DNA of 5,916 bases from Pilimelia columellifera (GTDB taxonomy: Bacteria; Actinomycetota; Actinomycetes; Mycobacteriales; Micromonosporaceae): the NCBI RefSeq assembly GCF_039532605.1, contig NZ_BAAARY010000046.1, positions 1 through 5,916 of the forward strand, read 5' to 3'. Under the pieces are notes generated by a model that worked only from the letters and a program-made list of their open reading frames with translations, ran no database searches and had not been told where the DNA came from. Of this stretch, positions 1-5,842 are shown piece by piece. The translations under genes were made by a program, and so were the position numbers. Numbering within the stretch: position 1 is the first letter of the stretch; each line of letters starts with the position of its first letter.

Positions 1-95
1 TCTGCCACAACGGTTCGGGGCAGTACTTCTGAACATCATCCACACCAGCTCAACGAACGACCAGGCGCTGCAACAACCCCAAATGACACACGGTC
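1..95. other. Unassigned left edge
   Basis: I see no recognisable gene here. One plus-strand frame is open from the left edge through this stretch and closes shortly after position 110, but the short peptide has no motif I recognise. It could be the tail of a gene lying outside the window. No clear hairpin that would terminate the minus-strand gene ending at 96 was found. Confidence 0.3.
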
Positions 96-590
96 TTAGG
101 CCGGGTACGGGTTGATCAGCACGGCCCGGCCGACCGTGTGGGCGGTCAGGTGGAAGCCGGTCATGGCAGCTGTGGCGTCGGCGCTTACCCCTAGATCGGG
201 TACGTCGACGGCGTGTACCGCGAAGACGTATCGGTGCGCGGGACCGGGCGGCGGTGCGGCCCCGCAGTACCGGGCCTCGCCGAAGTCGTTCCGGATGACG
301 AGCGCGCCCGTCGGCGGCTCGGCGCCCCGCTCGATGGCGGTGACGGGGCGCGGAACATTGACCATCAGCCAGTGCCAGAAGCCACAACCGGTAGGCGCGT
401 CCGGGTCGTAGCAGCTGACGGCGAAGCCCTGTGTCGTCGCTGGAAAGTCCGACCAGGCCAGCTGGGGTGACCGGTTGCCGTGGTCAAGGGTGTGCTGTTC
501 GGGCAGCGGCTCACCATCGGCCAGATCAGCACTTTTGAGGGTAAAGGCGGGCACGGGCGGCAAGAACTGGTACGGCAGCGGCGCGCTCAT
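96..590 (-). CDS. YbhB/YbcL-family PEBP-like (Raf kinase inhibitor-like) protein
   Basis: This 164-residue protein belongs to the phosphatidylethanolamine-binding protein superfamily, bacterial YbhB/YbcL branch. The length is normal for a complete domain. Visible hallmarks are GNRSPQLAW at residues 38-46, DPDAP at 62-66 followed by HW at 73-74, and APPPGPAHRYVFAVHA at about 112-127. By analogy with eukaryotic PEBP1, Asp62, His73, His119 and Tyr121 line the anion/ligand pocket. The family binds phosphorylated or lipid-like ligands, but its bacterial role is poorly defined, and no signal peptide is visible, so it is probably cytoplasmic. The start at 588-590 is chosen because GGAGGA (596-601) lies 5 bases upstream and the fold begins there. 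The frame stays open upstream to 764, but those residues belong to a transposase relic. It is transcribed away from the nor operon, and nothing links it functionally to nitric oxide. Confidence 0.9.
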   Translation of the reverse strand: MSAPLPYQFLPPVPAFTLKSADLADGEPLPEQHTLDHGNRSPQLAWSDFPATTQGFAVSCYDPDAPTGCGFWHWLMVNVPRPVTAIERGAEPPTGALVIRNDFGEARYCGAAPPPGPAHRYVFAVHAVDVPDLGVSADATAAMTGFHLTAHTVGRAVLINPYPA

Positions 591-611
591 CGGTCTCCTC
601 CGGGACGTCGG

Positions 612-1180
612 GAACTCGCCGAATCTTGACACGATCTCGACCGATCGAAGCCCCTTTCCCGCTCGGAGCGTTGACGGTACGGGTCTCTTTACGGCCGTTG
701 CCGGTGTTGCGGGTGCGGCCACCGACCGGGACTTGCGCCCAGGGCAGAGTTTTGAGCTATACATGGCAATGGCGACGAAACGGACTTCGGCCAGGCTGCC
801 CAGCAGACGCTCGACGGCGTCGAGTAGCGGCGTGAACGCCGGGATCTCGTGGCTTTTCGCGTCGACGGTGACCTGGGCCAGGATGGTGCCGGTGCTGGTG
901 TCGAGCGCGGAAAGCGGATGTGTCTGCCGGCCGCCGGCCAGGCGGGCGCCCCGTAGCGTCAGCAGCCGCTACACGGTGGCGCCGGCCAGGACCGCGCACA
1001 CCGCCACGGTCAGCAAGGCCGTGAGGAGATTGCACACCGCGGGGTTTACGCGGGTCCGGAACCAGGCTCACCGCAGCCACCAGGCCACCGCCCTCACCAT
1101 CGGTGACCGGGCGTGGCGGCGCGTCGGCCCCGGGAGTAGTCACGGTCAGTACGGGGATCAGAGAGGATTCAGCAGGCTGA
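612..1180 (-). pseudogene. Degenerate ISAs1-family transposase relic
   Basis: Reading the minus strand recovers ISAs1-family blocks in the correct order but in two frames. Block one (about 1180-1033) contains ESSLIPVL and VPDPRKPRGV, typical of the N-terminus. The frame then shifts to LLTALLTVAVCAVLAGA (1028-978), followed by a TAG stop at 969-971. In that frame TLRGARLAGGRQTHPLSALD and GTILAQVTVDAKSHEIPAF follow (about 959-834), matching the region right after the first catalytic Asp. Finally, back in the first frame after a TAG at 757-759, LKTLPWAQVPVGGRTRNTG and GRKETRTV appear (756 to about 675), which is the late conserved block. Roughly a hundred residues, including the first catalytic Asp with its DGK context, are missing before TLRGA, and the VTADALHTQ-type second Asp region is missing before LKTLPW. 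The product cannot be active. No start codon for the first block is obvious, and the terminal inverted repeats were not identified. Boundaries are approximate. Family assignment is from memory of conserved motifs. Confidence 0.82.
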
Positions 1181-1331
1181 ACCGCGAGAACGCAATCTCC
1201 CAGGCAGCAGGGGTTCCAGTAGTACCGGCCGAGAAGGCAACGGATAAGGACGAGCTGATCTGGTTCTCACGCAGTCACCGGTGGATGGGGCGTTCGTGGA
1301 TTGGGGCGCGGGCGCCGTCAGGGTGGAATGG

Positions 1332-1360
1332 CTGACTCAAAGAGGTGATCTGTGTATGTT
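1332..1360 (+). promoter_or_regulatory. Possible sigma-70-like promoter for the nor operon
   Basis: CTGACT (1332-1337, resembling the -35 TTGACA) and TATGTT (1355-1360, resembling the -10 TATAAT) are separated by 17 bases. This would place transcription start near 1367 with a leader of about 80 bases. A second similar pair is CTGACT (1395-1400) and TATCGT (1419-1424), with 18 bases between. The matches are weak, and high-GC actinobacterial promoters are hard to call by eye. The first candidate also conflicts with the leader ORF starting at 1356, because both cannot operate from the same transcript. Confidence 0.22.
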
Positions 1361-1427
1361 CTGGAGCGATCAGCAACCTAGGGCTGCGCAGAATCTGACT
1401 TCTCGATGCGGTCGATCGTATCGTTGA
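1356..1427 (+). CDS. Possible 23-codon leader ORF upstream of the reductase
   Basis: An ATG at 1356 opens a 23-codon frame ending in TGA at 1425-1427, about 20 bases before the reductase start. What makes it noticeable is GAGGTGATC at 1342-1350, a nine-base match to the complement of the 16S rRNA 3' end, with GAGG ending 10 bases before the ATG. This is a better ribosome binding site than that of the reductase itself. The peptide begins MFWSDQQPRA, contains one Cys (residue 18) and several Arg, and resembles no protein I know. It could be a translated leader controlling downstream expression, or simply chance. The transcript would have to begin upstream of about 1340, which excludes the 1332-1360 promoter candidate. 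Confidence 0.25.
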   Translation: MFWSDQQPRAAQNLTSRCGRSYR

Positions 1428-1446
1428 TGGACGGAAGGCCGGGGAC

Positions 1447-3864
1447 TTGTCTGATCAGGTGCAGGTGGAGGGCTCCCGGCGGGCGGAGCTGACCCTCTCC
1501 AAGGGGTGGGTGCAGGGCGTCGCCTTGGTAATGGTCTTCGGGTTCTTCGTCATGGGCATGCTGGCCCTGCGGACCTACACCGATTCGATGCCGTTGCCGC
1601 AGCGGGTGACCGGTCCCGGCGGTCAGGTGGTCTATACCGCGGCGGACGTGACGGCCGGACAGCAGACTTTCCTGCGCCGGGGGTTACAGCAGTACGGCTC
1701 CGTGATGGGGCATGGCGGGTATCTGGGCCCGGACTACACCGCGGAGTACCTGCGCCTCTCAGCCGAGCACATCAAGGCCCAACTCTCCTACTCCGGGCAA
1801 CTGGAGCCCACCGAAACCGCCAAGCGGATGCTGCGCGAGAACCGATACGACGACGCCAGCGGCGAGCTGGTCTTCACCGCGGAGCAGGTGTCGGCGTTCC
1901 AGGACGCCACCCGGCACTACGCCGAGTTCTTCGGCACGGACAGCACGAAGTACGGCCTGATCCCGCAGGTGATCACCGATCCTCGGGAGATTCACGAGCT
2001 GACAGCGTTCTTCTCGTGGACGGCGTGGGCGAGCGCCGCGGAGCGCCCGGGTCACAAATACTCCTACACCAATAACTGGCCGCCCGAGCCGCGTGTCGAC
2101 AACACCCCGACCGCCGACATCGTGGTCTGGTCGGGTCTGTCCTTGACGGCTCTGCTGGTCGGCCTGGGGGCGCTGTTCGCGCTCTACGGGCGGTGGAGCC
2201 GGAAGATCGGCTGGCACGCCTCGGAGCAGCCGGCCCTGGCATTTCGCCAGCCGGGCGAGGTGAAGATCACCAAGGCGCAGGAGGTGACCGCGTGGTTCTT
2301 CTTCGTCGTGGCCGCGCTCTTTCTGGTCCAGGCGTTGCTCGGTGGCGCGATCGAGCACTACCGGGCCGACCTGAGCACGTTCTTCGGCATCGACCTTGCT
2401 CAAGTGTTGCCGTTCAACCTGGCCCGGACCTGGCATGTGCAGCTGTCGTTGTTCTGGACCGCGGCGGCGTTCCTGGCGGCCGGCATCTTCCTCACGCCGA
2501 TCATCGCTGGCCGCGAGCCCGGGCGGCAACACTGGCTGGCCTGGGGCCTGCTCGGCGCGTTGGTGATCGTGGTGGTCGGCTCGCTGACCGGTGAGGCGAT
2601 CAGCATCTTCGGCGTCGATGGGGCGAAGGGGTCGATCTTTCTCGACCAGCAGTGGGAGTATCTGGATCTGCCGAAGTTCTGGCAGGGTCTGCTGGTGGTC
2701 GGGCTGTTCCTGTGGATCGCGATCATCTACCGCGGTATCCGGTCGCGGTTGAAGACCGAGCACAAGCTCAACATGCCGTGGCTGTTCCTTTACGCCGGCC
2801 TTGCCATCCCGGCCTTCTACGCGGTTGGCATGCTGGCATCGACCGGGAGCCATTTGACGGTGGCGGAGTTCTGGCGCTTCTGGGTCGTACACCTGTGGGT
2901 GGAAGATTTCCTGGAACTGTTCACCACGGTGATGGTGGCCTACATCTTTGTGATGCTGGGTGTGGTCCGGCGCCGGACCGCCATCCAGATCATTTTCCTC
3001 GACGTCATCCTCTACTCCGCGGGCGGCGTGATCGGGACGATGCACCATCTGTACTTCTCCGGAACGCCGGTGGAGCACATGGCGCTGGGTGCGTTCTTCT
3101 CGGCGCTCGAGGTGATCCCGCTGACGTTCCTGACGGTCGAGGCGTGGACCTTCCTGCAACTCGGCGCCCGGCAGCAGACCCGTAGCAGCGCGCCGTTCCC
3201 GCACCGTTGGGCGGTGATGTTCCTGGTGTCCGTGGGCTTCTGGAACTTCGTCGGCGCCGGCGTCTTCGGTTTTTTGATCAACCTGCCTATCGTGTCCTAT
3301 TACCAGATCGGCACGGCGCTGACCGCCAACCACGCGCACGGCGCGATGATGGGCGTGTACGGCATGCTCGCGGTCGGCTTGGCGTTCTTCGCGCTGCGGT
3401 ACATCGTCCCGGCGTCGAAGTGGCCCGACAAGCTGGCGAAGCTCTCCTTCTGGTCGCTGAACATCGGCTTGGCCTGGATGGTGTTCGTGACCCTGCTCCC
3501 GCTGGGGATTCTGCAGCTGTGGCACTCGGTCAACGACGGCTACTTCGAGGCACGCACCCTCAGCTACATCACCGAACCGGGAAACGCCTTGCTCGAGTGG
3601 ATGCGGATGCCCGGTGACCTGATTCTGATCATCGGCGGCGTGCTGCCGTTCCTGTGGATCACCTACCTCGGCATCCGCCACGGCATCAAGGCGACGGCGA
3701 CCGACCTGCCGCCGGAGACGCTCTACGTTGAGGAGACCGCCGAGGCGGCGCAGGACCGCACGGGCCTTTCAGCGATGGCCGGCACGGCGTCTACCGCGGG
3801 CGAGGCGCTTCCGTCACGGGGCCGCTACGCCTCTGACCGGCGCGACGAGGCGGAGGGACCATGA
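1447..3864 (+). CDS. norB: Quinol-dependent nitric oxide reductase (qNor), single subunit
   Basis: This 805-residue membrane enzyme of the heme-copper oxidase superfamily reduces 2 NO to N2O with electrons from menaquinol or ubiquinol. A first helix (about 22-41) is followed by an extracytoplasmic domain (about 42-220) with the qNor-type motifs AGQQTFLRRGL and YGSVMGHGGYLGPDYTAEYL, but no CxxCH heme c site. This is the cytochrome-c-like fold fused to the catalytic subunit that defines qNor. The catalytic part (about 225-745) has many helices. His330 (TWH) and His631 should bind heme b, and His629 heme b3. His482, His533 and His534 should bind the non-heme iron. Glu486 and Glu555 match the two essential glutamates, and the spacings agree with Pseudomonas cNor as I remember it. 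The motif reads HLWVEDF where HLWVEGF is common. A polar tail of about 55 residues (750-805) follows the last helix. The TTG start is preceded by GGAAGG (1433-1438). The stop overlaps the next gene's ATG. The role is NO detoxification or denitrification. No other denitrification gene is in view. Confidence 0.96.
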   Translation: MSDQVQVEGSRRAELTLSKGWVQGVALVMVFGFFVMGMLALRTYTDSMPLPQRVTGPGGQVVYTAADVTAGQQTFLRRGLQQYGSVMGHGGYLGPDYTAEYLRLSAEHIKAQLSYSGQLEPTETAKRMLRENRYDDASGELVFTAEQVSAFQDATRHYAEFFGTDSTKYGLIPQVITDPREIHELTAFFSWTAWASAAERPGHKYSYTNNWPPEPRVDNTPTADIVVWSGLSLTALLVGLGALFALYGRWSRKIGWHASEQPALAFRQPGEVKITKAQEVTAWFFFVVAALFLVQALLGGAIEHYRADLSTFFGIDLAQVLPFNLARTWHVQLSLFWTAAAFLAAGIFLTPIIAGREPGRQHWLAWGLLGALVIVVVGSLTGEAISIFGVDGAKGSIFLDQQWEYLDLPKFWQGLLVVGLFLWIAIIYRGIRSRLKTEHKLNMPWLFLYAGLAIPAFYAVGMLASTGSHLTVAEFWRFWVVHLWVEDFLELFTTVMVAYIFVMLGVVRRRTAIQIIFLDVILYSAGGVIGTMHHLYFSGTPVEHMALGAFFSALEVIPLTFLTVEAWTFLQLGARQQTRSSAPFPHRWAVMFLVSVGFWNFVGAGVFGFLINLPIVSYYQIGTALTANHAHGAMMGVYGMLAVGLAFFALRYIVPASKWPDKLAKLSFWSLNIGLAWMVFVTLLPLGILQLWHSVNDGYFEARTLSYITEPGNALLEWMRMPGDLILIIGGVLPFLWITYLGIRHGIKATATDLPPETLYVEETAEAAQDRTGLSAMAGTASTAGEALPSRGRYASDRRDEAEGP

Positions 3865-4523
3865 CCGGGTTCTCGGCCTCTGCCGTGGGAGTGGAGGTGT
3901 GGATGGCGGCCGGTTACTGCCTGACGCTCGTGGGACTGGCGTACATGATCGACACTCTGGCACGCCGCGCAGCGGCGGTCTCCGAGGGCGGCTTGTCCGG
4001 TGGCTTCACTTACCACTCCGACCACGACGCGTGGAAGTGCCCGCAGGAGCAGTGGTTGTGGCCGCAGTCCTTCGACGCGCACAACCGGGTGATGCGCTAC
4101 CGTGGCACACCCTCAGTCTGCAACGCCTGCCCGGTCAAGGACACCTGCACGACCTCGCCCTCCGGGCGTGAGGTCCAGCGGGTGGTCGACTCGTGGCCAG
4201 CCTCCGAGGCGGCGCGATTCCACCGCGGGATCGCCTGCGTGGTAGTGGTTCTCGGTCTGGTGTGGCCGGTCGGCACCGCACTCGCCGGTCCGGGCGGTGA
4301 CTCGTTGCTGGTCCTGGCCGCGGCCGTGGCAGCGGCACTGCTGTTGAGCGTGCCCCTCTGGTCACATCTGCTCCGCACCACGGTAGTCATCCCCGAAGGG
4401 ATGCTCCACCGCTCGCTCGACGACGCCGTCGCCGAGCGCGAGGCCGCTACGGCCGCCCTGATCCGGCGGCGTTCGAGCTACGGATCCGACCGACGCGAGT
4501 CCGGGCCGGAGGCAAGAAGGTGA
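3861..4523 (+). CDS. Uncharacterised three-helix membrane protein with a transposase-like four-Cys loop
   Basis: I do not recognise a named family for this 220-residue protein. Helix 1 spans about 12-31, a soluble loop about 32-121, helices 2 and 3 about 123-142 and 147-171, and a charged Arg/Glu-rich tail ends it. Arginines after helix 1 and in the tail suggest an external N-terminus with loop and tail in the cytoplasm. The loop has Cys60 (WKCP), Cys87 and Cys90 (CNACP) and Cys96 (DTCTTS), i.e. C-x26-C-x2-C-x5-C, within GFTYHSDHDAWKCPQ and RYRGTPSVCNACPVKDTCT. This strongly resembles the C-terminal cysteine segment of IS1182-like transposases (Pfam DDE_Tnp_1_6), but no catalytic transposase domain is present. 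A bound Zn or Fe-S cluster is plausible; neither is shown. Cys20 in helix 1 and Cys126 in helix 2 are extra. The ATG overlaps the reductase TGA by 4 bases (ATGA), and the stop overlaps the next GTG. The context suggests a reductase accessory, sensor or assembly factor; this is inference. Confidence 0.88.
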   Translation: MTGFSASAVGVEVWMAAGYCLTLVGLAYMIDTLARRAAAVSEGGLSGGFTYHSDHDAWKCPQEQWLWPQSFDAHNRVMRYRGTPSVCNACPVKDTCTTSPSGREVQRVVDSWPASEAARFHRGIACVVVVLGLVWPVGTALAGPGGDSLLVLAAAVAAALLLSVPLWSHLLRTTVVIPEGMLHRSLDDAVAEREAATAALIRRRSSYGSDRRESGPEARR

Positions 4524-5335
4524 TCATCGCGACCGTCGTCTTTCTTCTGCTGCTGGCTCTGGCCGTGACCTCGACGCGGGTGCTGAAGGAGTACGAGCAA
4601 GGCGTGGTGTTCCGGCTGGGACGATTGAGGGAACCGCTGGGCCCGGGCGCCCGGATGCTGCTGCCCGGTGTCGACAAGCTGATCCGGGTGGACCAGCGGA
4701 TCGTCACCCTGACCATCCCGCCGCAGGAGGTGATTACCCGCGACAACGTCCCGGCCCGGGTTAACGCCGTCGTGATGTTCCGCGTGGTCGACCCAGTGAA
4801 GTCCGTGATGTCGGTGGAGAACCATGCGGTCGCCACCTCCCAGATCGCCCAGACCACCCTGCGGTCAGTCGTCGGCCGCGCAGACCTCGACACGCTGCTC
4901 GCGCACCGGGCGGACCTTAACGAGGACCTGGCAAAATCGATCGCACTGATGACTGAGCCGTGGGGTGTCAAGGTCGAGGTCGTGGAGATCAAGGACGTCG
5001 AGATCCCCGAGGCGATGCAGCGTGCGATGGCACGCGAGGCCGAGGCCGAACGGGAGCGGCGCGCCAAGGTCATCAACGCCAGAGGCGAGCTCCAGGCGTC
5101 GGCGGAACTTCGCGACGCCGCGAAGACGCTCAGCGAGAGCCCGGCGAGCCTGCAGCTGCGCTACCTCCAGACCCTGCTCGAGCTCGGCGCCGACCACAAC
5201 TCCACCGTCGTCTTCCCCCTGCCGATGGACATCATCGGCCCGTTCCTCGATGGATTTCGCGGCAGAACGGCGCCGGGCGTCAGCGGTGCTTCACCGGTGA
5301 CCAACACCGCGGAAGGGACACCTGATGAACACTGA
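4520..5335 (+). CDS. SPFH/band-7 protein, slipin (stomatin-like)
   Basis: This 271-residue stomatin/prohibitin-type scaffold protein is of normal length for bacterial slipins. An N-terminal hydrophobic helix (about 2-16) anchors it. The SPFH domain (about 20-180) begins EYEQGVVFRLGR and includes GARMLLPGVDKLIRVD, TIPPQEVITRDNVPARVNAVV, and EVVEIKDVEIPEAMQRAM. A charged helical coiled-coil segment (about 165-205, ending EAERERRAKVINARGELQAS) is typical of the oligomerising region. A hydrophobic C-terminal stretch (about 229-243) precedes a flexible tail. Such proteins form ring-like membrane assemblies that organise microdomains and modulate proteases or transporters. Many bacterial slipins pair with an NfeD-like partner, and no NfeD-type OB-fold gene is in this window. 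The GTG start is preceded by GGAGG (4508-4512) with 7 bases between, and overlaps the upstream stop by 4 bases (GTGA). Placement in the nor operon suggests a role in stabilising or localising the reductase; this is inference. Confidence 0.93.
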   Translation: MIIATVVFLLLLALAVTSTRVLKEYEQGVVFRLGRLREPLGPGARMLLPGVDKLIRVDQRIVTLTIPPQEVITRDNVPARVNAVVMFRVVDPVKSVMSVENHAVATSQIAQTTLRSVVGRADLDTLLAHRADLNEDLAKSIALMTEPWGVKVEVVEIKDVEIPEAMQRAMAREAEAERERRAKVINARGELQASAELRDAAKTLSESPASLQLRYLQTLLELGADHNSTVVFPLPMDIIGPFLDGFRGRTAPGVSGASPVTNTAEGTPDEH

Positions 5336-5609
5336 CCTCGAGGCCGGTCCCGAAGAAGGCCGGCCGATCCGGCTGATGCCGGTCCCGCCAGGCGTGTGGC
5401 TGGTCATCCTCGGCAGCGGAATGATGGTCCTGGGGCCGCTCCTCGGGTTCCTCATCGGCACGGTCCTCGGGCCCGAGGGCAAGACGCTCGGGATGAGCCC
5501 GATCTTCCTGTTCCTCTTCCTCGGGTTCCTCAGCGCAGGCGCCGGACTCGGCATCGCGATCCTCGGCGTACGCCGCATCCTCCGCAACCGGAGGATGACC
5601 ACAGACTGA
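5325..5609 (+). CDS. Small two-helix membrane protein, unknown function
   Basis: I do not recognise a family for this 94-residue protein. A short acidic, Pro-containing N-terminus (1-22) precedes helix 1 (about 23-49, Gly/Leu/Met-rich), a short loop GPEGKTLGMSP, helix 2 (about 57-82, starting with a Phe/Leu run), and a basic end RRILRNRR. Charge distribution suggests both ends are cytoplasmic. The ATG has GGAAGG (5311-5316) 8 bases upstream and overlaps the end of the slipin gene by 11 bases, so it is probably the last gene of the operon and translationally coupled. It has the position a slipin partner would have, but is far too short and lacks the OB-fold of NfeD. It might associate with the slipin or the reductase; nothing in the sequence proves this. 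Codon use is high-GC like its neighbours, supporting a real gene. Confidence 0.8.
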   Translation: MNTDLEAGPEEGRPIRLMPVPPGVWLVILGSGMMVLGPLLGFLIGTVLGPEGKTLGMSPIFLFLFLGFLSAGAGLGIAILGVRRILRNRRMTTD

Positions 5610-5842
5610 ATGCCCAGCGCACGAACCCGACCCACGGACACCCGACGGGCATGGCCGATGCGCAGCGACCGGACTCCTCCGGCCGGCACGGTAGCAGCCA
5701 AAGTTAGGGCCGCCCTCGGCGCAGCGAGGAGGCCCGCGAGGCGGATCCAGCGCCGAAACAACAGGCCTCCGGGACACCAGACCCCTCCCCGCGTCCCGGT
5801 GGCGGTTCGGCGCAGCGCCAGTGAGGTGATCTCAGCAAGGGC
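5610..5842. other. Non-coding stretch after the nor operon
   Basis: I see no convincing gene. A 78-codon plus-strand frame (5610-5846) directly follows the last operon gene, but it is Arg/Pro-rich, uses many CGA and AGG codons unlike its neighbours, and has no well-spaced ribosome binding site (the nearest GGAGG, 5590-5594, is 15 bases away). The only structure noted is the hairpin at 5707-5735. Confidence 0.45.
5707..5735 (+). terminator. Candidate terminator hairpin of the nor operon
   Basis: GGGCC (5707-5711) pairs with GGCCC (5731-5735). Inside it, CCTCG (5714-5718) pairs with CGAGG (5725-5729) around the 6-base loop GCGCAG, with a small asymmetric internal loop between the stems. All ten pairs but one are G-C. 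It lies about 100 bases after the last operon gene. There is no U-tract, which is common for actinobacterial terminators but also makes the call weak, since GC-rich DNA forms such hairpins by chance. Confidence 0.33.

Larger units (their letters stand above)
1181..1446. other. Intergenic region upstream of the nor operon
   Basis: About 266 bases separate the transposase relic from the reductase start. No convincing gene, tRNA or tandem repeat is seen. The left half may still contain the lost 5' end of the insertion element. The right half should hold the operon promoter. It contains the inverted repeat TGATC (1346-1350) / GATCA (1368-1372) spaced by 17 bases, and CAGC (1371-1374) / GCTG (1383-1386). 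No classical FNR/NnrR palindrome (TTGAT-N4-ATCAA) is present. The reductase ribosome binding site is GGAAGG at 1433-1438, 8 bases before the TTG start. Confidence 0.5.

Noticed and set aside
591..764. 58-residue N-terminal extension of the YbhB protein
   Set aside because: The GGAGGA site 5 bases before the internal ATG and the domain boundary favour the start at 588-590. The upstream residues come from the transposase relic.
475..1335. 286-codon plus-strand frame across the YbhB start and transposase relic
   Set aside because: It is antisense to the transposase blocks, has Ser/Arg/Ala-rich low-complexity composition, and shows no motif or ribosome binding site.
1181..1446. FNR/NnrR-type box, tRNA or CRISPR repeats
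   Set aside because: No TTGAT-N4-ATCAA palindrome, no cloverleaf and no regularly spaced repeats were found here or elsewhere in the window.
1438..1457. DosR/DevR-like half box (GGGGACTTGTC)
   Set aside because: Only the left half matches the usual palindrome, and it overlaps the reductase start codon, an unlikely place for an activator site.
1427..1492. ATG at 1427 as an alternative operon start
   Set aside because: It is out of frame with the reductase and ends within its first codons. GGAAGG is better placed for the TTG at 1447.
1759..3681. 640-codon open frame antisense to the reductase
   Set aside because: It lies entirely opposite qNor, and its composition (Arg, Gln, Asp, His-rich, no hydrophobic core) is that expected from reading the complement of a high-GC gene. 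No family motif is visible.
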